Shown here: in pieces, positions 8,428-17,084 of the stretch
Layout: the number at the start of each line of letters is the position of its first letter
Numbering within the stretch: position 1 is the first letter of the stretch
DNA from: UBA1046 sp050945515
GTDB lineage: Bacteria > Bacillota > Clostridia > Saccharofermentanales > DTU023
Direction of reading: 5' to 3'
DNA: 64,000 nt
NCBI GenBank assembly: GCA_050945515.1
Contig: JBMNTB010000001.1
Coordinates: forward strand, 62,001-126,000
Notes under the pieces: generated by a model
Seen by the model: only the letters and a program-made list of their open reading frames with translations
The model's database searches: none
What the model was told of the DNA's origin: nothing
Position numbers and translations under genes: made by a program

Positions 8428-11400
8428 ATGTCAAGTCAAAGCGAAGCTGCGGAAAACTCATCATCACTGCGTAATAATCCTAAATATGAGGAAAGCGAGC
8501 GGCTACCTTTAGCCGATTGGCTATCTAATGCCGGTAATGATAAGAATTTTGCGGCCTTTTTGGAGTATCTGGATCAAGCTGCAGCAGGAACAGCGGATAT
8601 AAGTTCAGTCAATCTGACCGGGATTTCCGATACTCAGAAATCCTTTATTCAGAGTTTAATCTATAGCAAGGAGCAAAAACCCTGCTGGGTCTTGGTGGCT
8701 GATGAGCTGCGGGCACGTCTGGCTGCACAAGAACTCAGAGCCTTTCTGGGTTCGGGAGTCTATGTGTTCAGCGCTCGCGATCTTCATCTGCTGGATGCCA
8801 GAGCCGCTTCTCGGGAACAAGAACGCAGACGGTTGGCCATCTTGCAGAAAATTCGCAATCGTGATTATAAAGCCCTGGTTGTGCCGGCAGCAGCGTTGCT
8901 GGATCGTCTGCCGCCGCCTGAAGTATTTGCCAAAGCAGAGCTAAAGCTTGAGCTGGGTGATCTGATCGAGCCGGAACAGGTCTGCGAACAGCTGCTGTCC
9001 GCCGGCTATGAACGTGCCAAGATAGCTGAACAGACAGGACAATTTGTCCGCCACGGCGATGTGATTGATATTGTTATCGCTGCGGCGACTGCGGAGTTAC
9101 CGCCGCAGGGTTTGCGCATCTCCTTTTTTGACATTGAGATTGATGATCTGCGTGAAATCGATCTGGAAACACAGCGCTCTATTCAGAGCCTGAGTCGGAT
9201 CGCTATTCCGCCTACCAGAGAGCTGTTGCTTAAACAGGAGCAACTGGCGGAACTTGCCTGTGAAATCAGAGAGATCAGCGAGGAAGCTGCCGACGCAGTT
9301 TTACGGCGCGGTGGAACCAGAGAAGAATACGAACAGATGCGCCAGCTCGGTCTGAGAGATGCGGAACGTTTAGAAAGTAGAATTCCCTTTGCCGCCCTGG
9401 ACCGCTGGTTGCCCCTGGTCTATAAACAACCCGCCTGTCTGTTTGATTATGCCTTGCCGGATACCAGATTCTGGCTGGATGAGCCATCCCGATTCAGCAA
9501 GCAACTGGATGCTGCTGCCGCCCTTTGGTTGCAAGATCTGACTGCCCATATTGAACGCGGTCAGGCTGTGCCGCTGACCGAGAAGGCCAGAGGCAATCCG
9601 GCGGATATCAGGCGCTGGCTGGACAGGCAGGGCAGTGTAATTGCTTTGGCGCAGATTGCCTCGAGCGGCAATGGCCTGCCGGGTGCCCGGCGCTTTAAAC
9701 TGGGTGGCAGAGTGCAAGATCATTATAAGGGACGTGAGGAGAGTCTCTTTGCCGATCTGGCCGACTGGCACCGACAAGCACAGAAAGTAGCGCTTTTCGT
9801 GGGCTCATCCAGTCGCAAAGTGCAGATTTCCAAGCGTCTTCGCGAAAAAAATTTGTCCGGGCTTCTGATTTCGGATCGAGTCCTAAGTCAGGGTTTTTAT
9901 TGGCCGGAGGGCAAAATATCGGTTCTGGGTGCGGAGGATCTGTTCGGGATTGATCAGCCGGTGCGTCGACGCAAATACAGTGGCGGTCAGACGATCCATT
10001 TCTTCTCGGATCTGGAGCCGGGTGAGCTGGTGGTACATGAGGATCACGGTATCGCTCGCTATCAGAATCTGAAGAAGATCAGGTCTTCCAGCGGAGAGAG
10101 GGATTATCTGCATCTGCTCTATGCCGATGGTGATCTGTATATTCCGGTTGAGGCACTGGACCAAATCCGCAAATACATCAGTACGGATGAGAAGAAGCCC
10201 AGGCTGTCTAAGCTGGGTGGCTCTGAGTGGGAGCGCCAGAAGACAAAAGCACGCGAGTCGATCAGAAAGCTGGCAACTGACCTGGTAGCGCTCTATGCCA
10301 CCAGGCGACAGATCAAGGGCCATGCTTTTGCAGCGGATACGGTCTGGCAGCAGGAATTTGAGTCGGCTTTTCTCTATGAAGAAACGGAAGACCAGAAGCG
10401 GGTGATAGCTGAGATTAAAGCGGACATGGAACAGCCGCAGGTTATGGAGCGTCTGCTCTGCGGTGATGTCGGCTTCGGCAAGACGGAGGTCTGTTTTCGG
10501 GCCATCTTCAAATGCATTATGGATAGCAAGCAAGCAGCTCTGCTGGCGCCGACTACAGTCCTGGTGCAACAGCATTACAATAAGCTCTGTGAACGGCTGG
10601 GTGACTTTCCGGTCACTGTCAGGATGCTCAGCCGCTTCGTCTCCGAACAAGAGCAAAAGGAGACTCTGCAGGAGCTAAAAGCAGGACGAGTTGATATTGT
10701 GATCGGTACGCACAGACTATTGTCGCAGGATGTCGAATTTGCCGATCTGGGCTTACTGGTGATTGACGAGGAGCAGCGCTTCGGTGTCGATCATAAAGAG
10801 CTGATTAAGGAGCGCTATCCGGCCCTGGATGTCCTAAGCCTTACAGCTACACCGATTCCACGGACTTTACATATGTCTCTGTCCGGCATCAGAGATATTT
10901 CGTTACTGGAGGAGGGGCCGGAGGATCGGCGCCCGATTCAAACCTATGTGATGGAATATGAGGAAGATGTAGCTGCCGAGGCGATTTTGCGCGAAACAGG
11001 GCGCGGGGGCCAGAGTTTCTATCTCTTCAATAACACCTATAAAGTCGAGGAAAAAGCGGCGCGTTTGCGGGAGCTTTTGCCAGGCGTACGCATTGTGACT
11101 GCTCACGGCCGGATGCCTGAGCGACGACTGGAGCAGGTGATTACAGATTTTATTAACGGCAATTATGATGTTCTGGTCTGTACTACCATTATTGAGTCCG
11201 GTATCGACATGCCCAATGTCAATACGATTGTGGTAGAACATGCGGACCGACTTGGCCTGGCCCAGCTTTATCAGATCCGGGGCAGGGTCGGTCGGTCAGA
11301 GAGACAAGCCTATGCCTATATTACTTATCCTCAAAACCAGATTTTGAATGAAGCAGCAGAGAAGCGTTTAATTGCGATTCGCGACTATACGGAACTGGGT

Positions 11401-12018
11401 TCAGGTTTCAAAATAGCGTTACGTGACTTGGAGGTGCGCGGTGCCGGCAATTTGCTGGGTCCGGAACAAAGCGGCAATCTGGGCGCCGTCGGCTACGATC
11501 TGTACTGCAAGATGATGGATGAGGCGGTCAAAGAGTTAACCGGCGTTGAGGTTAAACCGCCCCCCGCATATGCCCTGGTCGAGCTGGAGGTCAATGCCTA
11601 TCTGCCGGAAACATATATCCGGGATGAGGGTCAGAGAATTGACATCTACCGCCGGATTGCTGCTCTCGAGACCGCAGAAGATTATCGGGATGTGCTGGAT
11701 GAAATGCTTGACCGTTATGGCAAGTTGCCCTACGAAGCACAGACCCTGGGCGATATCGCCTATATCCGGTCTTTTGGCGGGAGAGCCGGCTTTGCCCGCA
11801 TTTCCGTACGTGACCAGGATGTGGTACTTACTTTTGCCGAACAGGACAAGTCGGATCTGGACTTGATCTCACGTCTGCTCAGTGTGGAGAAATCTAAAGA
11901 CTCCCTGCAGTTTCAGGCCGGCCACAAACCCCAGATTGTCTATCGCCGGGCGGCTCGCAATCTGCGTGAAACTCCGGCGCTGATTAGACAGCTTTTCTTA
12001 GCCGCGGATACGGTATAA
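8428..12018 (+). CDS. mfd: Transcription-repair coupling factor Mfd
   Basis: SF2 DNA translocase that removes RNA polymerase stalled at lesions and recruits UvrA. The order is UvrB-like N-terminal domains, the RNA-polymerase-interacting domain (GELVVHEDHGIARYQ, then DYLHLLYADGDLYIPVE), a RecG-like helicase core with Walker A GDVGFGKTE at about residues 679-687, the DEEQ box (LLVIDEEQRFGV) near 780, motif VI IRGRVGRSERQAYAY near 950, and a C-terminal TRCF domain. Length 1196 aa is full size. It starts 26 bases after pth with only a weak GGAAAG upstream. The downstream maf gene begins 8 bases after its stop. Confidence 0.97.
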   Translation: MSSQSEAAENSSSLRNNPKYEESERLPLADWLSNAGNDKNFAAFLEYLDQAAAGTADISSVNLTGISDTQKSFIQSLIYSKEQKPCWVLVADELRARLAAQELRAFLGSGVYVFSARDLHLLDARAASREQERRRLAILQKIRNRDYKALVVPAAALLDRLPPPEVFAKAELKLELGDLIEPEQVCEQLLSAGYERAKIAEQTGQFVRHGDVIDIVIAAATAELPPQGLRISFFDIEIDDLREIDLETQRSIQSLSRIAIPPTRELLLKQEQLAELACEIREISEEAADAVLRRGGTREEYEQMRQLGLRDAERLESRIPFAALDRWLPLVYKQPACLFDYALPDTRFWLDEPSRFSKQLDAAAALWLQDLTAHIERGQAVPLTEKARGNPADIRRWLDRQGSVIALAQIASSGNGLPGARRFKLGGRVQDHYKGREESLFADLADWHRQAQKVALFVGSSSRKVQISKRLREKNLSGLLISDRVLSQGFYWPEGKISVLGAEDLFGIDQPVRRRKYSGGQTIHFFSDLEPGELVVHEDHGIARYQNLKKIRSSSGERDYLHLLYADGDLYIPVEALDQIRKYISTDEKKPRLSKLGGSEWERQKTKARESIRKLATDLVALYATRRQIKGHAFAADTVWQQEFESAFLYEETEDQKRVIAEIKADMEQPQVMERLLCGDVGFGKTEVCFRAIFKCIMDSKQAALLAPTTVLVQQHYNKLCERLGDFPVTVRMLSRFVSEQEQKETLQELKAGRVDIVIGTHRLLSQDVEFADLGLLVIDEEQRFGVDHKELIKERYPALDVLSLTATPIPRTLHMSLSGIRDISLLEEGPEDRRPIQTYVMEYEEDVAAEAILRETGRGGQSFYLFNNTYKVEEKAARLRELLPGVRIVTAHGRMPERRLEQVITDFINGNYDVLVCTTIIESGIDMPNVNTIVVEHADRLGLAQLYQIRGRVGRSERQAYAYITYPQNQILNEAAEKRLIAIRDYTELGSGFKIALRDLEVRGAGNLLGPEQSGNLGAVGYDLYCKMMDEAVKELTGVEVKPPPAYALVELEVNAYLPETYIRDEGQRIDIYRRIAALETAEDYRDVLDEMLDRYGKLPYEAQTLGDIAYIRSFGGRAGFARISVRDQDVVLTFAEQDKSDLDLISRLLSVEKSKDSLQFQAGHKPQIVYRRAARNLRETPALIRQLFLAADTV

Positions 12019-12025
12019 TCGAATT

Positions 12026-12736
12026 ATGAAAATTATCCTGGCCAGTGGTTCACCGCGCCGGGCCGAACTATTAGCCGTCAGCGGCTATCCGTTTCAGGTT
12101 CGGGTGGCGAGCATTGATGAAGAAAATATTCAGGAGCAGGTGCTGACAGAGCTGTCATACCTGCCCGTTTCTGCCCAACAGCTTGAGCTGGTGCGGCGTT
12201 TGTCCGCTGCCAAGGCCCATGCGGTCTATGCCGAACTGTCCGCATCCCATTTTGCTGACCACTCAGATTTTTTTGTCGAAGGCGCACAGCATAAGTCCGT
12301 CATTCTGGCCGCCGATACTATCGTCTGCCTTGACGATGCGATCCTGGGTAAGCCGCACAGCCCCGCGGCAGCGGAAAAAATGCTGCGGCAATTGGCTGGC
12401 CGGACTCATTTAGTTCATACCGGTGTCGCTTTGCTACTTATATCTGCTGCCGGAGAGCTGCTGTCTACAGAAAATATAATTGAGACCACGGAAGTCAGCT
12501 TCCTACCCTTGAATGCGGCGCTGGAGTGCCGACTGCAGGCATATGTGTCCAGCGGAGTACCGCTGGACAAGGCCGGCGCCTATGGTATCCAGGATTATGG
12601 CGCTCTGTTTGTATCCGGAATCAAAGGCGATTACTACAATGTCATGGGTCTGCCCCTGGCCAAAGTAACCGCTCTGCTTGATCGCTGGCAGTCGGCTGAA
12701 GAGGGTGAAGCCGCTGCCGATACCTGTAGCAATTAG
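12026..12736 (+). CDS. maf: Maf family nucleotide pyrophosphatase
   Basis: Hydrolyses dTTP, UTP and modified nucleoside triphosphates to monophosphates (house-cleaning), also linked to septum formation. Signature LASGSPRRAELL at the start, catalytic Asp in AADTIVC, then LGKPHSPAAAEKML, HTGVALL and DKAGAYGIQDYGALFV are all present. At 236 aa it is about 45 residues longer than typical; the extra sequence sits between KAHAVYAEL and the ADT motif and includes ASHFADHSDFFVEGAQHK. A perfect TATAAT ends 6 bases before the ATG and no clear ribosome binding site is visible, so it may have its own leaderless transcript besides read-through from mfd. Confidence 0.92.
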   Translation: MKIILASGSPRRAELLAVSGYPFQVRVASIDEENIQEQVLTELSYLPVSAQQLELVRRLSAAKAHAVYAELSASHFADHSDFFVEGAQHKSVILAADTIVCLDDAILGKPHSPAAAEKMLRQLAGRTHLVHTGVALLLISAAGELLSTENIIETTEVSFLPLNAALECRLQAYVSSGVPLDKAGAYGIQDYGALFVSGIKGDYYNVMGLPLAKVTALLDRWQSAEEGEAAADTCSN

Positions 12737-12836
12737 CTCCCAATACCGAATCAACTGCAAATTAGACGATGAATTTCAATCGGCAAAAGCAGATATGCTG
12801 AAAAACATCCCGGCCTGGCCGTGATAAAATAACTTT

Positions 12837-13778
12837 ATGCTAGTGCAGAGATTAGTCAAGAAACTGATTAAGAATCATCAACAGATTGAGGACCCGGTGG
12901 TCAGGAAACAGTATGGCAGCCTGATGTCCGGTATCGGTATCACCAGCAATCTGTTATTAGCAGCGGGCAAATTCATTGCCGGCACTTTGGCAGGCAGTAT
13001 CGCTATCACATCCGATGCTTGGAATAATGCAACGGATTGTGTTGCCTCTTTGATTGCTCTCTTATCTTTCCGCCTGTCGGCCAAACCAGCGGATCAGAAG
13101 CACCCTTTCGGACATGCCCGCTTTGAATATCTGGCCTCGTCCGGCGTCGCTCTGATTATTTTGATCGTGGCCTGGGAACTGTTTAAAACTTCTCTGAACC
13201 GGATTCGCCATCCGCAAGCGATCCGGTTGGATTATCTGGTGTTAGGCATACTGACCGTTTCAATTTTGTTAAAGCTCTGGCAATGGCGCAGCTATCGTTT
13301 TCTGGATCAATTGATCGGTTCGCAAGTCTTTCGTGCTACGGCTGCCGATAGTTTGGCTGATGCTGTTACCACTTTTTCTGTACTGTCAACAACTCTAATC
13401 GCTCATTTTACAGGAATTATGATTGACGGCTGGATCGGACTGCTGGTCTCATTATTTATCTTTTATTCAGGCTTTAGCATTCTTAGGGATACGGCCACCT
13501 ATCTGCTGGGAGCAGCACCTTCGGAATCTATAGTGCAGGGGCTGGAAGAAGCAGTTTTAGCGTATCCCGGTGTCTTGGGCATGCATGATCTGCTGATACA
13601 TGACTATGGACCGGGCAAAACTTTTGCCTCTCTGCATGTGGAGTTGGATGCCGGGATGAGGGCACTGGAAAGCCATGCTCTGATTGACCGCATTGAACAC
13701 GATATTCTGGATAATCAGGGCATTCATCTGATTATCCACCTGGATCCTGTTGTCATCTCCGACTCTGAGCAACTTTGA
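12837..13778 (+). CDS. Cation diffusion facilitator (divalent metal efflux)
   Basis: CDF-family proton/metal antiporter of the cytoplasmic membrane. Six hydrophobic segments are visible. The metal site residues are in the second helix (SDAWNNATD) and the fifth (ADSLADAVT), and the loop HPFGHARFEYLAS is diagnostic. The C-terminal cytoplasmic ferredoxin-like domain starts near residue 225 and carries HDLLIHDYGPGK and SLHVELD. The helix-2 motif NxxxD with Asp five residues before fits Zn, Mn or Fe carriers; the exact metal cannot be read. No ribosome binding site is evident and a -10-like TAAAAT ends 6 bases before the ATG. It lies 100 bases after maf. Confidence 0.9.
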   Translation: MLVQRLVKKLIKNHQQIEDPVVRKQYGSLMSGIGITSNLLLAAGKFIAGTLAGSIAITSDAWNNATDCVASLIALLSFRLSAKPADQKHPFGHARFEYLASSGVALIILIVAWELFKTSLNRIRHPQAIRLDYLVLGILTVSILLKLWQWRSYRFLDQLIGSQVFRATAADSLADAVTTFSVLSTTLIAHFTGIMIDGWIGLLVSLFIFYSGFSILRDTATYLLGAAPSESIVQGLEEAVLAYPGVLGMHDLLIHDYGPGKTFASLHVELDAGMRALESHALIDRIEHDILDNQGIHLIIHLDPVVISDSEQL

Positions 13779-13872
13779 TCCGGCCCCTTTAAGGCGCCCT
13801 ATTTACGTCTTTTTACGAATCGGCTTTGTCCGCATGGCCGGGATGAGTTACTATATAAGTTCAGAACATGAT

Positions 13873-13888
13873 CCGGCCGCAGGGCCGG
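13873..13888 (+). other. GC-rich hairpin in the serS leader
   Basis: CCGGCC-GCAG-GGCCGG, a perfect 6-bp stem with a four-base loop, lies 28 bases before the serS ATG. No T-run follows and no T-box core sequence is present, so I only note a stable hairpin in the leader. Confidence 0.4.
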
Positions 13889-13916
13889 TCAGGAATAGAA
13901 TTGGGAGTAGATACAT

Positions 13917-15209
13917 ATGCTTGATCTGGTAATGATACGAAAAAACCCCGAAGAAGTTGCAGCCAAGCTGGCTCGTAAAGGTCTGGTGATTGATTTTACG
14001 GACTTTCTGGCTGCGGATGAAAAGCGCCGGGCGCTGATTTTTCAAAATGAACAGCTGAAAGCGGAACGCAATAAGACTTCGGCTGAGATACCGAAGCTGA
14101 AGCGCCAGGGCGAAGATACCTCTTCTCTAATGGAGCGCATGCGCCAGGTCGGGGAAGAAATCCGGGTCAATGATGAAATTTTGGCCGCAATGCAAGTTGA
14201 ACAAAATGAATTCTTAGCGGCTCTGCCCAACCTGCCGGGCGATGAAGTTCCCGCCGGCGGCAAAGAAAACAATCAAGTAGTTGCCGTATATGGTGAGAAG
14301 CCGACTTTTGATTTTGAGCCCAAGCATCATGTTGATCTGGTCACGGAGCTGGGTCTGATCGATTATCCCCGCGGAGCCAAATTGGGCGGATCGGGCTTTT
14401 GGGTTTATCGCGGCGACGGCGCCAGGCTGGAATGGGCGCTGCTGAATTATTTCATGAGCCGGCATCTGGCTGATGGCTATGAGATGCTGCTGCTGCCCCA
14501 TATTCTAAACTATGAATGTGGTTTTACCGCCGGTCAGTTCCCCAAATTTGCGGAGGATGTCTTTCATCTGGATTCAGACTTTGCTACTGCCGGCAAAGAC
14601 TTTAACTTCTTGCTGCCGACAGCAGAGACCGCTCTGGTCAACTTACACCGCGATGAGATTCTGGACGAGGACGAGTTGCCACTGAAGTATTTCGCATATA
14701 CGCCCTGTTATCGCCGTGAGGCCGGCAGCCACGGCGCCAATGAACGCGGCATGGTCAGAGGTCATCAGTTCAATAAAGTGGAGATATTCCAGTATACCCG
14801 TCCCGATCAGGCTGAGGCTGCACTTAAAGAACTGGTCGGCAAGGCTGAAAATCTGGTCAAAGGGCTGGGCTTGCATTTCCGCACCTCAAGGTTGGCTGCC
14901 GAAGATTGCAGTGCTTCTATGCGCAGAACCATGGATATTGAAATCTGGATTCCCTCGATGGACGGCTATAAGGAAGTCAGTTCGGCCTCGGATGCCGGCG
15001 ATTACCAGGCCAGACGAGGCAATATCCGTTATCGCAGCAGCGAAAGCGGCAAACCGGAATTCGTCCACACACTGAACGCCTCCGGACTGGCGACCAGCCG
15101 TGTTTTCCCGGCGATAATCGAGCAGATGCAGACGGCGGATGGCAGTGTGATCATACCTGAAGTGCTGCGTCCCTGGATGGGCGGCCAGGAGATTATCAGT
15201 AAGAAATAA
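13917..15209 (+). CDS. serS: Seryl-tRNA synthetase
   Basis: Charges tRNA-Ser (class II synthetase). The N-terminal helical tRNA-binding arm spans roughly residues 1-105 (coiled coil around FQNEQLKAERNKTSAEIPKL). Motif 2 is YTPCYRREAGS followed by RGMVRGHQFNKVE; motif 3 ends in LNASGLATSR and the tail VIIPEVLRPWMGG. The serine-site segment reads EVSSASDAGDYQARR, slightly different from the common SSCSNFEDFQARR. A GGGAG precedes the ATG at normal distance. Unlike many Bacillota serS genes no T-box leader is seen. The YebC gene follows after 15 bases. Confidence 0.96.
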   Translation: MLDLVMIRKNPEEVAAKLARKGLVIDFTDFLAADEKRRALIFQNEQLKAERNKTSAEIPKLKRQGEDTSSLMERMRQVGEEIRVNDEILAAMQVEQNEFLAALPNLPGDEVPAGGKENNQVVAVYGEKPTFDFEPKHHVDLVTELGLIDYPRGAKLGGSGFWVYRGDGARLEWALLNYFMSRHLADGYEMLLLPHILNYECGFTAGQFPKFAEDVFHLDSDFATAGKDFNFLLPTAETALVNLHRDEILDEDELPLKYFAYTPCYRREAGSHGANERGMVRGHQFNKVEIFQYTRPDQAEAALKELVGKAENLVKGLGLHFRTSRLAAEDCSASMRRTMDIEIWIPSMDGYKEVSSASDAGDYQARRGNIRYRSSESGKPEFVHTLNASGLATSRVFPAIIEQMQTADGSVIIPEVLRPWMGGQEIISKK

Positions 15210-15224
15210 TATCGGGAGTGAACA

Positions 15225-15956
15225 ATGGCAGGACATTCGAAATGGAATAATATTAAACGGCGTAAAGAAGCAGTCGATGCCCAGCGGGGCAAGATCTTTA
15301 CTAAGCTGGGGCGGGAGATTGCCATCGCCGTCAAGTATGGTGGCCCTGATCCCGATTCTAATTCGAGTCTCAAGGACGCAATTGCCCGTGCCAAGGCCAG
15401 CAATATGCCTAATGACAGCATTCAGCGCTCGATCAACAAAGCCGCCGGCGGTGACGGTGGCGCTGATTTTGCCGAGGTCGTCTATGAAGGATACGGGCCG
15501 GGCGGCGTTGCCGTCATGGTCAGAACTCTGACCGATAATCGCAATCGCACGGCCGGTGATGTCCGCCATATCTTTGACAAATACGGAGGGAATCTGGGCA
15601 CGAACGGCTGTGTTGCCTATCAATTCGAGCGCAAGGGCAGTCTGGTCCTGGATCGTGAACTGTACCCGGATGAAGATCAGGTGCTGATTGATGCATTGGA
15701 GGCCGGAGCCGAGGATGTGGAGATCTCGGATGAGATGTTCGAAATCATCACTGAGCCTAATGATTACCACTTTGTACTTGAAGTGCTGACAGATAAGAAC
15801 TACGAATTTTTAGATCTCTCACTTGCTCCCAGGCCGTCAAGCTGGGTGGAGCTCAGCGACGAAGAACAGAGCAAACAGATGGAAAAACTGATCGAAGTTA
15901 TGGAAGATCACGACGATGTCCAAGATGTTTTCCATAATTGGAATCAGACGGATTAA
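15225..15956 (+). CDS. YebC/PmpR (TACO1) family regulatory protein
   Basis: Member of the YebC/TACO1 family, known either as DNA-binding regulators or as ribosome-associated factors that ease translation of proline stretches. The diagnostic start MAGHSKWNNIKRRKEAVDAQ, then NSSLKDAIARAKASNMPNDS and the GYGPGGVAVMV segment are all present; length 243 aa is standard. It follows serS by 15 bases with a GGGAG site and precedes the P-loop/Asp23 gene by 54 bases, so the three may be co-transcribed. The exact regulatory target cannot be inferred. Confidence 0.95.
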   Translation: MAGHSKWNNIKRRKEAVDAQRGKIFTKLGREIAIAVKYGGPDPDSNSSLKDAIARAKASNMPNDSIQRSINKAAGGDGGADFAEVVYEGYGPGGVAVMVRTLTDNRNRTAGDVRHIFDKYGGNLGTNGCVAYQFERKGSLVLDRELYPDEDQVLIDALEAGAEDVEISDEMFEIITEPNDYHFVLEVLTDKNYEFLDLSLAPRPSSWVELSDEEQSKQMEKLIEVMEDHDDVQDVFHNWNQTD

Positions 15957-16010
15957 GTGGCGAAGACGCATAGTATTGGCATCTTCTCCCTCGGGCAGGT
16001 ATAGATTGCG

Positions 16011-17084
16011 ATGGGTATCTTCAGCTGGTTAAAAAGTAAGCTCGGTATCGGTGCGACATCTGCTGCGACTCCTGAGAAAGATCCGGAGCAGAAAATATCC
16101 GCCGCCGAACGGCTGCGCACGCGGGAAGAGCCCCTGTTCAATCCCTTTGGTCGTTTCGCCGAGGCGGTGAAGACCCAGGTTTCGGAGCGGGTTATTCAGT
16201 ATGAGGAAGCGACCCAAAATGAAATCCGGGAACTGCTCTCTACTATTGCTGTAATTGCTTTCGTCGGTTCCAGCGGCACAGGCAAAAGCACACGGGCGAT
16301 TCTGATCGCTAAGCGCTACGATATCCGCTATATAATCGATGACGGTCTTCTGATTCATGGTTCCAGCGTGATTGCCGGTTCATCTGCCAAGCGGGCAGGG
16401 ACCAAATTGGAATCCGTCAGACAAGCTCTTTTTATTGATCCGACACGAGCAGCCAATATGAGACGCGCTCTGGTCGAGCACCGTCCGCCGACACTTATGA
16501 TACTGGGGACGTCCGACGGAATGCTGGATCGGATCTGTGACAATCTGTGGCTCAATCGTCCTTCTCTGCAAATCAGCATTGAGGATGTGACCACGGAAGA
16601 AGAACGAAATATCGCCAAGCAGACCCGCTTGACCGAGGGCAAGCATACAATTCCTGTTCCCAGTATGGAAATCAAGCATGAATTTTCCGGTTATTTTGCC
16701 GAACCGCTGCAGAAATTGCGCCGGCGCTTTGACCGAGGTTCTTCCTATACTTATGGTGAGGGAGACCCGGAACGGACTGTAGTTCGCCCCACTTTTTCCA
16801 GTCTGGGCCGATACTCGATGTCCGATGAGGCTGTAGAACAATTGCTGAAACTGATCGCCAGGACTGTCCCCGGGATTGAGGATATGGTCCGCTATAATCT
16901 CAAAAAAGAGCCTTACGGTGTGATTCTCGATCTCGATCTGGAATTGGAATACGGTTATAATGCTCAAGCAGTTCTGCTGGAGGCTCAAGCTAAAATCAGC
17001 GATACCTTTGAACGGCTCACTGCCAATAATGTATTGGTTACCAATGTCAAGGCACTGAGGGTAGCCAGACTGGGCACAACTTAA
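16011..17084 (+). CDS. P-loop NTPase fused to a C-terminal Asp23/Gls24-like domain
   Basis: The N-terminal 60 residues are charged and probably flexible. A P-loop domain follows with Walker A GSSGTGKST near residues 86-94 and a kinase-like continuation (RYIIDDGLLIHG, PTLMILGTSDGM). The C-terminal 90 residues (SMSDEAVEQLLKLIA, GVILDLDLELEYGY, NVLVTNVKALRV) look like the Asp23/Gls24 (YloU-type) envelope-stress domain. The substrate of the NTPase is unknown. Asp23-type proteins in Bacillota sit at the membrane and respond to cell-wall stress; applying that here is inference. Its stop codon overlaps that of the opposing DUF218 gene (shared TTAA at 17081-17084). Confidence 0.8.
   Translation: MGIFSWLKSKLGIGATSAATPEKDPEQKISAAERLRTREEPLFNPFGRFAEAVKTQVSERVIQYEEATQNEIRELLSTIAVIAFVGSSGTGKSTRAILIAKRYDIRYIIDDGLLIHGSSVIAGSSAKRAGTKLESVRQALFIDPTRAANMRRALVEHRPPTLMILGTSDGMLDRICDNLWLNRPSLQISIEDVTTEEERNIAKQTRLTEGKHTIPVPSMEIKHEFSGYFAEPLQKLRRRFDRGSSYTYGEGDPERTVVRPTFSSLGRYSMSDEAVEQLLKLIARTVPGIEDMVRYNLKKEPYGVILDLDLELEYGYNAQAVLLEAQAKISDTFERLTANNVLVTNVKALRVARLGTT

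Noticed and set aside
9883..10656. 257-codon minus-strand open frame inside mfd
   Set aside because: Lies opposite the conserved RNA-polymerase-binding and Walker A region of Mfd; shadow frame.
13779..13916. T-box leader before serS
   Set aside because: No AGGGTGG-type T-box sequence, terminator or specifier stem; only a short GC-rich hairpin is present.
14886..15770. 294-codon minus-strand open frame across the serS-YebC junction
   Set aside because: Antisense to two well-supported genes and without recognisable motifs.
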